Shown: positions 28,095 to 36,911, numbered from the stretch's first letter. The stretch is 64,000 nt of DNA from Pseudomonas sp. DC1.2 (GCF_034351645.1 NZ_CP133782.1:2609001-2673000), one strand, 5' to 3'. The notes: generated by a model not told the origin, from the letters alone. Numbers and translations are program-made.

Positions 28095-29120
28095 TCAACC
28101 CTGCACTCCGAATGTTGATCCGCGCACCACCAGCCGCGGCGAAAAATCCAACATCCGCACCGGCCCGGTATCCCCGCGCAACCGCTTGAGCAAGCACTCA
28201 AACGCACTCGCACCAATCTCCGCCGTCGGCTGGGCAAGGGCAGTAATCCCGCTGCCTACCAACGGATACCAATCGAGATCATCGAGCGCGATCAGCCCAA
28301 TCTCCTCAAACAGGTTGCACTTCAGCTCGCGCAACGAATGGGTACTGGCCAACGCCGCAATCCCGTTGGCGCAGAACAGCGCTTTCGGCCCAGGGCCGGG
28401 TGTGTCGAGGAAGGTTTTCAAACGTGACGTCAGGTCGCTGCCAGTTTCGACCACAGCACCTTGCAGCGCCGCACGCTGATCGATCTGTGCCTTGAAACTG
28501 CTCACCCGCTCAACCCGCGAACTGGTGCCGTCGAACGGCTCAGTCACCAGCAACACATCGCGGTAGCCGCGCTCTTCAAGGTGGGCAAGGGCCATCTCGA
28601 TGGCGGCCGGATTATCCAGCCCGACCAAATCGCTCTCGAGCTGCTCAACCTTGCGATCCACCAGCACCAACGGCATTTCCCGATGCAGCTCCCGCAGCTC
28701 ATCACGGTGATGGCCCAGGGTATTCACGATCAGACCTTCGATGTTGTACGAACGCAGCAACGCCAGGTGCTGACGCTCCTGCTCGTCATCGCGGTCGGTG
28801 TTGCACACCACCAGGCTGTAGCCGTGCTGGCGGCAAGCGGTTTCCACGCCATGCATCACGGCAATCGAATAAGGGTTACGGATATCGGCCACCAGCATGC
28901 CGATCAGGCGGGTTCGCCCGCGTTTAAGACCACGGGCCATTTGGTTGGGGCGGTAGCCCAATTCGCTGATGGCTTGTTCGATGCGCAAGGCAGTGTTGTC
29001 GGAGAGCAGGGCGCGGTCGTCGCCGATAAAGCGCGAGACGCTGGCCTTGGACACGCCGGCGTGTTCGGCGACATCGAGCATGGTGACGCGGCTGCGCTGG
29101 GCGGCGGAGAAATCGTTCAC
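28095..29120 (-). CDS. ptxS: LacI-family repressor PtxS
   Basis: Represses its own gene and the kgu operon and is released by 2-ketogluconate; in P. aeruginosa it also affects glucose metabolism and exotoxin A. 341 residues: N-terminal LacI helix-turn-helix (VTMLDVAEHAGVSKASVSRF), hinge with GLKRGRTRLIGMLV, periplasmic-binding-protein-like effector domain. Start codon ATG at 29120. It lies just upstream of kguE on the same strand, with one operator before each gene. Confidence 0.95.
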   Translation of the reverse strand: MNDFSAAQRSRVTMLDVAEHAGVSKASVSRFIGDDRALLSDNTALRIEQAISELGYRPNQMARGLKRGRTRLIGMLVADIRNPYSIAVMHGVETACRQHGYSLVVCNTDRDDEQERQHLALLRSYNIEGLIVNTLGHHRDELRELHREMPLVLVDRKVEQLESDLVGLDNPAAIEMALAHLEERGYRDVLLVTEPFDGTSSRVERVSSFKAQIDQRAALQGAVVETGSDLTSRLKTFLDTPGPGPKALFCANGIAALASTHSLRELKCNLFEEIGLIALDDLDWYPLVGSGITALAQPTAEIGASAFECLLKRLRGDTGPVRMLDFSPRLVVRGSTFGVQG

Positions 29121-29171
29121 GGCGGGGCGACCTTGTTATTGGAATTATTTGAGTTTCAGTTTGTATGGGGC

Positions 29172-29185
29172 TGAAACCGGTTTCA
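29172..29185. promoter_or_regulatory. PtxS operator in the ptxS promoter
   Basis: A second perfect TGAAACCGGTTTCA, 52 bases upstream of ptxS, giving autoregulation. It is identical to the copy before kguE. Confidence 0.93.
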
Positions 29186-29274
29186 GAAAACCTCACAAGG
29201 CAGCGCTGCGTCAAGCCTGCTTTTGCATAGATTTACTCAAAAACGCCGCGAAAACCGACAAGCGGTCAGGAAAT

Positions 29275-29290
29275 CTGTCAGATCTGACAG
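29275..29290 (+). promoter_or_regulatory. lux-box-like palindrome upstream of the accessory gene cluster
   Basis: CTGTCAGATCTGACAG is a perfect 16-base palindrome with the CT-N12-AG frame of LuxR-family targets. Its centre lies about 43 bases before the start point expected from a good -10 (TCTAAT, 29314-29319), the spacing typical of LuxR activation. The gene start follows at 29391. A near copy lies at 35954-35969. Assignment to a LuxR protein is inference. Confidence 0.5.
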
Positions 29291-29390
29291 TAGGCAGCCT
29301 CTGCGTTTGACCGTCTAATTTCCTAACTGAGGAACAGAAAAAAAAGGCTTTAAATACACGCAAAAAAGCCGACGTGACGGAGTGAGGCAG

Positions 29391-30263
29391 ATGGTTTCTA
29401 AAGAAGACTCAAGCAGCGCTGCAATGTCATCCGGCGTCGGCGTGCTGGCATTTCCGCTGACGATAGATGGCGTCGATCCTGGCGATCCGCTGCAACTGAT
29501 TCCTGCGGGAGCCTCTACCACCGGCGCGATACTGAGGATTCCACCCTGGGCTCCCTCCACCATCGCTGGAAGCAGCGATCTGCTGGAAATATGGGCGCTC
29601 GAACCTGGTGCCACGGCGGAAGTCCTGTTCTACAGCAATCTGTTTTCTGTACCGGTCGAGTTTCCCTCATCGATTGATTTGTCTGCTCAATACTTGCAGC
29701 GTGCCGGTCAAATCCAATTGAGATATCGCGTGACGCTGGGTGATAACCAGAATGACGACTCGTCCGCGCCACAACGGTTCACCGTCAGTCCTCCCGTTGT
29801 GGTCAATCTGCTGGCACCGCAATTTATAGTGGAGTCGTCACATAACGATGATTTTGAAATCTGGGGCTATCTGAACTGCAGAGTGGTGCCTCGTCTATGG
29901 GATCGGGTGCTACTGCAGGTGCCTGCTCAACCCGGACGCTTTGAGGTCAATGACGAATTAATTCTGGATTGGCAGGGTTTCAGAAACCTCAACGGTACCG
30001 ACCCCATTGCGGGCACTGCGGGACGGTTTTCCAAATTTTTGACCCAGGCAGAGGCCAGCTCTCTTACCGGTTTCATTTTTGTAGTGGGTAGCGACAAGTA
30101 CATTCAATACATCGAGCCCATTACGTTCGGTTCAGCACAAGCCTTTTATACGGTGTACCGAGGCGGCGTCCCGCTGGGCCGTTCACGAGCAGACACGGTA
30201 CGAATTGATCGTAAAATTTCAGGGGAAGGGTTGTGTGATGCGAGCTTTGATCCTTACCCCTGA
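29391..30263 (+). CDS. Unknown protein, beta-sandwich-rich, 290 aa
   Basis: I do not recognise a characterised family. No signal peptide or membrane segment. After a Ser/Ala-rich start, residues 20-125 look like an Ig/fibronectin-like module: a proline-rich strand (AFPLTIDGVDPGDPL), a DLLEIWALEPGATAEVLF strand and an IQLRYRVTLGDNQND strand with the Y-x-V pattern of such folds. A second part (VVVNLLAPQFIVES onward) ends with two cysteines and aromatic-rich strands. GGAG at 29379 supports the ATG at 29391 over a GTG nine bases earlier. The next gene has similar module style, so the pair may work together. A lux-box-like site lies 100 bases upstream. Confidence 0.75.
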   Translation: MVSKEDSSSAAMSSGVGVLAFPLTIDGVDPGDPLQLIPAGASTTGAILRIPPWAPSTIAGSSDLLEIWALEPGATAEVLFYSNLFSVPVEFPSSIDLSAQYLQRAGQIQLRYRVTLGDNQNDDSSAPQRFTVSPPVVVNLLAPQFIVESSHNDDFEIWGYLNCRVVPRLWDRVLLQVPAQPGRFEVNDELILDWQGFRNLNGTDPIAGTAGRFSKFLTQAEASSLTGFIFVVGSDKYIQYIEPITFGSAQAFYTVYRGGVPLGRSRADTVRIDRKISGEGLCDASFDPYP

Positions 30264-30360
30264 ACAATTGGGCAACGCAAGTAAATAGACACGTAAATAC
30301 GCGTGAACATTTATACCTTACAACCCTTGCACGACATCCATGCCGAGTGTTGTACAGGGT

Positions 30361-30378
30361 GCTGAATAACTATTCAGC
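30361..30378. promoter_or_regulatory. Inverted repeat upstream of the 711-residue-class gene
   Basis: GCTGAATA-AC-TATTCAGC, perfect 8-base arms, 90 bases before the ATG at 30469. The inner 16 bases start with CTG and end with CAG, like the lux-box-like sites at 29275 and 35954, but the core differs. No T-run follows, so it is not a terminator for the preceding gene. Confidence 0.4.
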
Positions 30379-30468
30379 TCTCGGAGCATGCAGTTTGAAG
30401 TTGCGCAGTTCTCCATGAAATAAACGCCTGTACAGATCGGCAATAAAATCATCGATGGAGACACTCAA

Positions 30469-32607
30469 ATGAATCAGAAATTGAATGATATTGGCGTTCT
30501 CGCGGAACAGCCGCAAGTCATAGGTAATCTGGCTGATGGCCGTCTGACCTATAAGCAACTGAGAGAAGATGGCACGATAGAAGTTACACTATCAAATATC
30601 GCAGACGATGACTCAACACGTGTAGAACTTCAAATGTTTGCAATAGGTGGGTCTCCGATCCCTGAGTCTGAACTTTTCGTTGTTGCCAGCAAGGATAAGG
30701 CAACCGAACCAGGAGGCGTGTGGAGTTTCCCCCTGGTGTTCACCGTCGATGTCAGGGGGCTCTTCGATGTGTTTGATGCAGCGGGTAACTATGTGGGACG
30801 CGAACTGGCGTTTGTTGTTTATGAACCCAGTGGCAACCCCGACACATCAAGCCCACACGCCGTTATTTTTGTCGATCTGACAGCGCCATGGCAGCGGCAG
30901 CCGGGAACTGGCAATCGCACGGGAGCCCGGCCGCCACCCCGGCTAGCCAGCACACCGCCAGTGCCCACCGTCATTAATGATGCCTGGCTTAATGACCCTG
31001 CCAACGCGGGTGGTTTAAACCTGGTCCTCTCGACGGCTTATACAAAGTTTGAAGCGGGCGTGGATCAAGCGACGGTCTATATTTCCCGACAAACGACTTA
31101 CTCGCTCATGCGCGCTGAAACACCGGCCTATGCAGGGCCATTAAATGCCGGTGGTATTGTCAACGTGCCCCTGGCCTTCCTCAGGTTGTTGATCGATGGC
31201 AATCATTTTATTGCCTACGACCTCAGGGATGGCCCTGGAAATATCAGCAACAACTCTCTGATCACCCCCGTGTTTCAAGTGACCAAAGCGCCAGCCCCCG
31301 TACTCGGCCTACCCAGGATTCCGGTGACCGGGACAGATGGCAATACTCCCATTATGCTCTCGACCGTAGGCGCTCCGCCGCCCTCGCGCGCAGTGATGGA
31401 AATTGATATTCATGGCACCTGGTTGCCCGGTGATCGCATCATCCCTTACATGCAGAGCGTGAACACCTCCAACCAAGTGTCGTTGCCGGAGCAACCGGTT
31501 CCCGCCCCCGGCGGCGCCACCGTAATGCGCTTCGAGCTGGGCTACGACAAAATGAATGAGGTCTTCGACGGCGACGATGGCCAGGACGAAGTTCAGTTCG
31601 AATACTGGTATGAGCTGGCGCGCAGCTCTATTACGCCCAATCCTACTTCAAGATCGGCATTCGGACTGGTTGACTTCTCTTACGCCGGCCCCGAACAGCC
31701 AAACTTGCCGGACCTCCAAAACCCGAACATACCGACGGTTATCGTGCAGGGAGCAGGCACTGCAACTCCGCCTCCGAATACGCTGGGGCCAGAGCAGGCA
31801 GGCCTGGATGCACAAATGCAGGCCCCGCTCATTTCCACCCCAGAGCGGCCGGTTACCGGGCGCGAAATCTATACGTTTTATTACCAAGGCAAGCAAGTGG
31901 GCGTTCGCAGCCCAACGGCCGGGCAAACCACCCCTGTGACCTGTCCGCTGCCATGGCAGACCATCCGCGATGAGGGTAATGGCACGGGCGTTAATGCAAG
32001 AAAGGCCTATGTAACCATCGAGTTGCCGGGGGGCAACAACGTGATGCGGCAGACGCCGGATACCAATGTGAACGTCACGGCGATCGTCATCAACTTGCCG
32101 GTACCGCAGGTGATTGTTTCGGCGTACATGTTGGTTGTTCCTGGCCAGACGCCTATCCTCGTACCTGAGCGAATCGCTACTTTGGTCAACTGTCCATCCC
32201 TGAATCATCCTGCTGTGGTAGGTGGAGCCGCTCCACCCTATCTGCCGCGCCGACTGCGTATCAGAATCCGCCGCGACATCAATATTCCGACTGGGACACC
32301 CGTGACGGTCGCGTTTGAAGGGCGCACGACAGATACCTTGACCGGTGCGCTGATTACTGGCACTGAAATGACCGTAACGCAGAACATGCCGGCGACGGGA
32401 GATCTGGAGGTCTTTCTCACGGATTATCCCAGGATCCGACTTATCCAGTTGCCGCCTACGGGGATCCCTCCACAGCGTCCAGCCAATCGATTCGCACGCA
32501 TTGCGTACACGGCCAATGGTGTTACGGCAGTCGTCACTCTAACGGTTTCACTGTTGAACTCCAGCCTGGTGTATTGCGAGCAGGAGCGTCCGGAACCAAC
32601 GCCTTGA
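30469..32607 (+). CDS. Large unknown protein built of Ig-like modules, 712 aa
   Basis: No family recognised. No signal peptide, no transmembrane helix. The chain seems to be five or six beta-sandwich modules of about 100-120 residues, each with an edge motif such as FPLVFTVDVRGLFDVFDAAG / ELAFVVYEPSGN (about 84-120), VYISRQTTY / FIAYDLRDGPGNIS (about 200-265), EFEYWYELARSS-like QFEYWYELARSS (near 380) and REIYTFYYQGKQVG (near 466). Proline-rich linkers separate them (TGARPPPRLASTPPVPT). GGAG lies eight bases before the ATG. It ends at a long hairpin terminator. A secreted or surface-associated effector or adhesin-like role is only a guess from architecture and the autotransporter next door. 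Confidence 0.75.
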   Translation: MNQKLNDIGVLAEQPQVIGNLADGRLTYKQLREDGTIEVTLSNIADDDSTRVELQMFAIGGSPIPESELFVVASKDKATEPGGVWSFPLVFTVDVRGLFDVFDAAGNYVGRELAFVVYEPSGNPDTSSPHAVIFVDLTAPWQRQPGTGNRTGARPPPRLASTPPVPTVINDAWLNDPANAGGLNLVLSTAYTKFEAGVDQATVYISRQTTYSLMRAETPAYAGPLNAGGIVNVPLAFLRLLIDGNHFIAYDLRDGPGNISNNSLITPVFQVTKAPAPVLGLPRIPVTGTDGNTPIMLSTVGAPPPSRAVMEIDIHGTWLPGDRIIPYMQSVNTSNQVSLPEQPVPAPGGATVMRFELGYDKMNEVFDGDDGQDEVQFEYWYELARSSITPNPTSRSAFGLVDFSYAGPEQPNLPDLQNPNIPTVIVQGAGTATPPPNTLGPEQAGLDAQMQAPLISTPERPVTGREIYTFYYQGKQVGVRSPTAGQTTPVTCPLPWQTIRDEGNGTGVNARKAYVTIELPGGNNVMRQTPDTNVNVTAIVINLPVPQVIVSAYMLVVPGQTPILVPERIATLVNCPSLNHPAVVGGAAPPYLPRRLRIRIRRDINIPTGTPVTVAFEGRTTDTLTGALITGTEMTVTQNMPATGDLEVFLTDYPRIRLIQLPPTGIPPQRPANRFARIAYTANGVTAVVTLTVSLLNSSLVYCEQERPEPTP

Positions 32608-32625
32608 TTTGACTGGAAACCTGAT

Positions 32626-32678
32626 TTCCCGCCAATGGGAACAATGTCTTTATTGTTCCCATTGGACGGGAATTTTAA
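32626..32678 (+). terminator. Long hairpin terminator after the large modular gene
   Basis: Arms of about 20 bases (TTCCCGCCAATGGGAACAAT and its complement with one bulged base) around GTCTTT, followed by TTTTAATT. It isolates the autotransporter gene from the upstream pair. Confidence 0.8.
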
Positions 32679-32860
32679 TTCGGCATAAAAAGCACTATTT
32701 CCTAAGAAGCTATCAGAAAAATCGCACGCAATAAGGGATATGTCCTACAGCGTATGAAGAAGGCAGATCTTAGTATGGCGGCCGTTTACAAGTTTGGCTC
32801 ATTCACTAAGCGTCTTTGGAGTTAACCTCTATCCGAGACGCATTCGCGCAGGAAGTTGCT

Positions 32861-35299
32861 ATGTCGTCTAGATTAATCCAAGTTTCCAAGGTAGGGGGCG
32901 ATGCACTTGTTGCGTCCATTGTCGTACTTTTTACTGCCTCTATTGTCCAGGCGGCTAATTTACCGCCCAATACTTCGCAGACCATTGACGCTTCAACTCC
33001 GGTGGAAACCTGGCAACTGCAAAACAACGCGTTACTGACGGGCACTAACGCCCAAACATTGCAAATCACCGCCGCGGCTGGCAGCACCGTTAACCTGACC
33101 GGCTCGGCAGTTAACTCTGCGTCGGGACAAGGTATTACTTTGAGCAGTGCTACGGCATTGCTAAACAACACCACCGTGATTAGTAACGCCGGCATCGGTA
33201 TAGCGGGCCTGCGAAATGTACAGAGCCCTGGCGGCTCGCGGATCAGCTTGAGCAACAACAGTATGGCGCGCGGTCTGCTTGGAGGCGTTGCAGGCAACCG
33301 TTTCAGTGATATCTCCATTCAAAACTCCACAGTGCAGGGCACCGGCGCGACGAGTTTCGGCGTGCGTTTGCTTGAAGGCTCCCTGACTGCCAGCGGCAGC
33401 AGCATCATCGGTGGGCAGAACGGTATTATCGTTGGCAACGATACAGCGGCCGCAAACGTTACCCCAAGCTCCATCATCCTGGATGGCACCCGAGTGGAGG
33501 GCACGACAGGTTCTAGCATCATTGTTGGCTACGCTCCCCAAACCACTCAGGCGCGCGCCAATATCGAGGTTCGCAACGGCTCGACATTGGTCAGCGGCAA
33601 CAACACAGTGGTGCAAGTCAGTAACGGTGCTTCGGCGACGCTGCTGGTCGATAACAGTGCCTTGACGGGCAATGTCGTGGTCGATCAGGGCAGTTCCGGT
33701 AGTGTGACTTTGCAAAATAACGCATCGCTTACCGGTGACATGCAAAACGTCAACACCGCCACGCTCAACAATCAGGCCCAGATGCGGGGCAATGTACTGG
33801 GGGCGAACAGTGTTTTGATCGACAACGGCTCGACGCTGACGGGAAACCTGCAAGACATTGGCAGCGCGACGCTCAACCATCTGAGCAGCATGACCGGCAA
33901 CGTCACAGCAGCGTCGGGTTCGGCCTCCAGCCTGACGCTGGACAATGGTGCGAGTTTGACTGGCCAGGTCAATAACGTTGCCAATTTTTCCATCAGCAAC
34001 CAGGCTTTGTGGCAAATGACTGACAACCAGTCAGTCAACAACCTCACGCTTGATGGCGGCCGAGTGCGGCTTGGCAGCAATCAGGAATATTTTCAGTTAA
34101 ACGTCGCGAATCTGTCCGGTAATGGCACGTTCGAGATGAATACCGACTTCAACCAACGCATCACGGATCTGTTGAACGTCACGGGCAGCGCATCAGGCAG
34201 TCATCAGTTGCTAGTGGCGAGCAGTGGTGCCGATCCGACGAGCGACGTGCCAATCAAAGTCGTACAAACCGCAGGCGGTAGTGCCCAGTTTGGGCTGGTC
34301 AACGGCCCGGTCGACGTAGGTGCGTTCACCTATGGTCTGGTCAAGAAGGGGGAGGATTGGTATTTGCAATCCGACAGGGAGGTTGTCAGCACTCCGACCC
34401 GTTCGGTTTTAGCGATATTTGGCACGGCCCCGACCTTGATCTACGGCGAAATGGCCACGTTGAACAACCGTATGGGCGACCTGCGGGTCAATGGCGGGCA
34501 GACCGGTGGCTGGGTTCGCAGTTTTGGCAGTCGCTACAGCATTGGCGGTAACGCCTATGGTGGTGGTTATAGTCAAACCCAGGCCGGCATTTCGATGGGG
34601 GTTGATACGCCGGTGCAGATCGCTGGCGAGCGGGTGTTGCTCGGTACATTTGTCGGCTATAGCAAATCCAATCTGGATTTGAGCCGTGGCAGCTCAGCGG
34701 AGATCGGCAGTACATCGCTCGGTGTGTACGGCACCTGGCTGGGTGACAGTGGTTACTACCTGGATACGTTGGCCAAGCTCAACCGTTTCCGCAACGAAGC
34801 GAAGGTCGCGTTGAGCGACGGCACCCAAACCAAGGGTAATTACAACAACCTGGGCGCAAGTGCATCGGTGGAATTCGGTAAACACATTGAGCTGAACTCT
34901 GATTATTACATTGAGCCATTCACCCAATGGCAGCTAGCCGCTGTGCAGGGCAAGGGCTACAGCCTCGACAATGGCCTGCGTGCGGATGCCGATACCACTC
35001 GGTCCATGCTCGGGAAAGCGGGCATCAATGCGGGACGCAGTATGACCCTGGCCAATGGAAGCAAACTTCAACCTCACCTGACGGTCGCCGCGGTACGTGA
35101 GTTCGCAAGAAATAACGAAGTTCGCGTCAACGACAACACGTTCAATAATGACTTGTCCGGCAATCGTGTTGAACTGGGCGCCGGCGTTTCCTGGACGCTG
35201 AACGACCGCTGGCAACTTCATGCGGAAGTCGATACCAGCAAGGGCGATGGTGTGACGAAAGACTATGGCTTAAACATGGGTGTCCATATGCGTTTTTAA
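32861..35299 (+). CDS. Pertactin-like autotransporter (type Va secretion)
   Basis: An 812-residue outer-membrane autotransporter. The ATG at 32861 follows AGGAA; a TTG 45 bases upstream is less likely. Signal peptide about 1-31 (hydrophobic VASIVVLFTASIVQA). Passenger about 32-540 is a Ser/Thr/Asn/Gly-rich right-handed beta-helix with imperfect repeats of the type ASLTGDMQNVNTATLNNQAQ and SSMTGNVTAASGSASSLTL between about residues 250 and 390. The barrel starts near GGWVRSFGSRYSIGG (about 549) and ends in the terminal aromatic MGVHMRF. No protease or lipase motif is visible, so adhesion or biofilm is the likeliest role. Confidence 0.9.
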   Translation: MSSRLIQVSKVGGDALVASIVVLFTASIVQAANLPPNTSQTIDASTPVETWQLQNNALLTGTNAQTLQITAAAGSTVNLTGSAVNSASGQGITLSSATALLNNTTVISNAGIGIAGLRNVQSPGGSRISLSNNSMARGLLGGVAGNRFSDISIQNSTVQGTGATSFGVRLLEGSLTASGSSIIGGQNGIIVGNDTAAANVTPSSIILDGTRVEGTTGSSIIVGYAPQTTQARANIEVRNGSTLVSGNNTVVQVSNGASATLLVDNSALTGNVVVDQGSSGSVTLQNNASLTGDMQNVNTATLNNQAQMRGNVLGANSVLIDNGSTLTGNLQDIGSATLNHLSSMTGNVTAASGSASSLTLDNGASLTGQVNNVANFSISNQALWQMTDNQSVNNLTLDGGRVRLGSNQEYFQLNVANLSGNGTFEMNTDFNQRITDLLNVTGSASGSHQLLVASSGADPTSDVPIKVVQTAGGSAQFGLVNGPVDVGAFTYGLVKKGEDWYLQSDREVVSTPTRSVLAIFGTAPTLIYGEMATLNNRMGDLRVNGGQTGGWVRSFGSRYSIGGNAYGGGYSQTQAGISMGVDTPVQIAGERVLLGTFVGYSKSNLDLSRGSSAEIGSTSLGVYGTWLGDSGYYLDTLAKLNRFRNEAKVALSDGTQTKGNYNNLGASASVEFGKHIELNSDYYIEPFTQWQLAAVQGKGYSLDNGLRADADTTRSMLGKAGINAGRSMTLANGSKLQPHLTVAAVREFARNNEVRVNDNTFNNDLSGNRVELGAGVSWTLNDRWQLHAEVDTSKGDGVTKDYGLNMGVHMRF

Positions 35300-35364
35300 G
35301 AGGTGTCCAGTCCTGTCATTAGCTAAAAAGGTGTAAGCGTTATTCAGGACGAGACAGAGGCTAT

Positions 35365-35394
35365 AAAAAAGGGAAGTATTAACTTCCCTTTTTT
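35365..35394. terminator. Bidirectional terminator
   Basis: AAAAAAGGGAAGT-ATTA-ACTTCCCTTTTTT, perfect 13-base arms with T-runs on both strands, between the convergent autotransporter and the small beta-rich gene. Confidence 0.93.
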
Positions 35395-35408
35395 ATTTCG
35401 GCATCTGC

Positions 35409-35852
35409 TCAACGTATTGGTAATTTGAGTTTGAAATCGCCTTTAATAATGCCGTTCTTATCCCCCCGCCCATTAATATCAACAGTGACGTTGAAGCTGC
35501 CACCCAATTTGCCGTCCAGTGGTGGGTCCAAAGTGACAGTGCCTGAGATCGCCTCAGAGATAGCCCCGTCAACGTTCATGCTGAACGAAACGTCAGACTC
35601 GCCGCCCACTGGGTAAGTGGCTGAAGCCAGTGAATCAGGAAGGGAAATAGCAATTTCCCTGACGGCGATAGTGACTCCCTGACGAGTCAGCAGAACAGGA
35701 CGCTCTACGGCGGTCAATTGTGTGAGGTGGATGGCGTCATTAGTGATGAAAAAAGCCGACGTCGCAATGAATTCCGGGAACTCAATAGAGCTGCTGGAGG
35801 TACGAAAGTGTTCGCCGGGGGCGAAGCTAAGGGTTTTCACAATTATATTCAT
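35409..35852 (-). CDS. Small unknown beta-rich protein, 147 aa
   Basis: No family recognised, no signal peptide, no cysteines. The sequence alternates hydrophobic and polar residues in strand-like fashion (DVSFSMNVDGAISEAISGTV, then GGSFNVTVDINGRGDKNG), ending in a basic KGDFKLKLPIR. GGAGAG precedes the ATG at 35852; the longer frame to 35888 has no ribosome binding site. It is monocistronic, ends at the bidirectional terminator, and has a lux-box-like dyad 100 bases upstream that matches the one before the gene at 29391. Confidence 0.72.
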   Translation of the reverse strand: MNIIVKTLSFAPGEHFRTSSSSIEFPEFIATSAFFITNDAIHLTQLTAVERPVLLTRQGVTIAVREIAISLPDSLASATYPVGGESDVSFSMNVDGAISEAISGTVTLDPPLDGKLGGSFNVTVDINGRGDKNGIIKGDFKLKLPIR

Positions 35853-35953
35853 GTGGAGGCTCTCCGATACTTTAAGTAGGGTATCCAAAGGCCGTCTACG
35901 TTGACCTTAATTCTGGATGAACAATAGAAGCGCCAATCAGGGTGGCTTGTAAA

Positions 35954-35969
35954 CTGTAAGATCTAACAG
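35954..35969 (-). promoter_or_regulatory. lux-box-like site upstream of the small beta-rich gene
   Basis: CTGTAAGATCTAACAG is 14/16 identical to the palindrome at 29275 and lies within a wider perfect dyad (TGTAAACTGT / ACAGTTTACA, 35948-35975). In its 20-base frame it matches the Vibrio fischeri lux box at 15 positions by my hand alignment. The centre is about 109 bases from the gene start, as in the other copy. Confidence 0.5.
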
Positions 35970-35975
35970 TTTACA

Positions 35976-36269
35976 GTGGGCGCGAAGTGTGTCGGCAAGA
36001 GCATCGAGTTATTGAATTAACTGACGCCGGATTATAGCGTTGACTTAGGCAGTGACGCCTGAGGTAGCCGAACAGCAGCGAGCAACAATAAACCCATGCT
36101 GTAGTTGAAGAATCTCTGTGCATTGAGGGCAACAGAACTTCGGAGCGGGCGCTCTGGCGGACAATTTTCAACTCGCCGCCGTGCAAGGTCTGGTAGGCCA
36201 GGTTGATCCAGTTGTGCGATTAAATAGACGCCTGCAACCTGCAAGCGGCCTGGAACGCTTATGCAGCCA
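35976..36269. other. Intergenic stretch without a convincing gene
   Basis: About 290 bases between the lux-box-like site and the DUF1345-like gene. The minus-strand frames here (for instance through ALNAQRFFNYSMGLLLLAAVR) run out of the neighbouring gene in another frame and have no ribosome binding site. It could be a decayed gene fragment, but I see no firm evidence. Confidence 0.4.
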
Positions 36270-36911
36270 CTAACCGAACAGTCCCGCCGCGATGTTGATC
36301 GAAAATCCGAGAATTGCCGTGTTGAACACAAAACCGATCAGCGATTGCGCCAACACAATCTTGCGCAGGGAGCGGGTGGCCACGCCGACATCCGCCGTCT
36401 GCACCGCGACGCCGATGGTGAACGAGAAGTACAGAAAGTCCCAGTAGTTGGGGGTTGTCAGGCCCTCGGCAAACCGCAGCGCCGGCTCCTTGCCGTCCCA
36501 GGTGTAAAACAAACGGGCGTAATGCACACTGAAAATCACCCCGATCAGCAGCCACGAGCCAATCACCGTCGCGGCGGTAAAGGCGTAATGCAGCAGCTTG
36601 CGCGAAGTGTCCAGATCTTTGGTGCCAGCCAGTTCGAAGGTGATGGTCGCCAGGCTGGCAATCGCCGCAATGCTCACCACGAACAGCACTAGCCCGGCGT
36701 TTTCGTCTTCGATCTCAGCGATTCGCTTCACGTCCGTGGCCTTGGCGCGTGTGATGAGCCAAAGCATCAAAACCAGGTACGTCCAGACCCCGGCGTTCCA
36801 GCCGATGAGGATTTTGCTGATGATCGAATCGGCCGGGGCCAGAATGCCGACGGCGATGCCGAGTGCGGCGGCGGCCGAGAGGCGAGGGTGGGTGCGGGCG
36901 AGGAGGGACAT
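36270..36911 (-). CDS. DUF1345-like integral membrane protein
   Basis: About 213 residues from the ATG at 36911, with five to six hydrophobic helices ([71 protein letters not shown], and a final [23 protein letters not shown]). The HYARLFY and [22 protein letters not shown] segments are those of the DUF1345 family, whose function is unknown; the latter resembles the pore region of two-TM potassium channels. The ribosome binding site is weak. Monocistronic. Confidence 0.8.
   Translation of the reverse strand: MSLLARTHPRLSAAAALGIAVGILAPADSIISKILIGWNAGVWTYLVLMLWLITRAKATDVKRIAEIEDENAGLVLFVVSIAAIASLATITFELAGTKDLDTSRKLLHYAFTAATVIGSWLLIGVIFSVHYARLFYTWDGKEPALRFAEGLTTPNYWDFLYFSFTIGVAVQTADVGVATRSLRKIVLAQSLIGFVFNTAILGFSINIAAGLFG

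Noticed and set aside
30061..30085. ACCGGTTTCATTTTTG resembling the kguE operator region
   Set aside because: Only one half of the PtxS palindrome is present and it lies inside a coding region.
33161..34015. 284-codon antisense frame in the autotransporter passenger
   Set aside because: The passenger's repeats and signal-to-barrel continuity show the plus strand is the coding one.
36032..36331. Possible gene fragment downstream of the DUF1345-like gene
   Set aside because: The frame starts inside that gene in another phase, and no family resemblance is visible.
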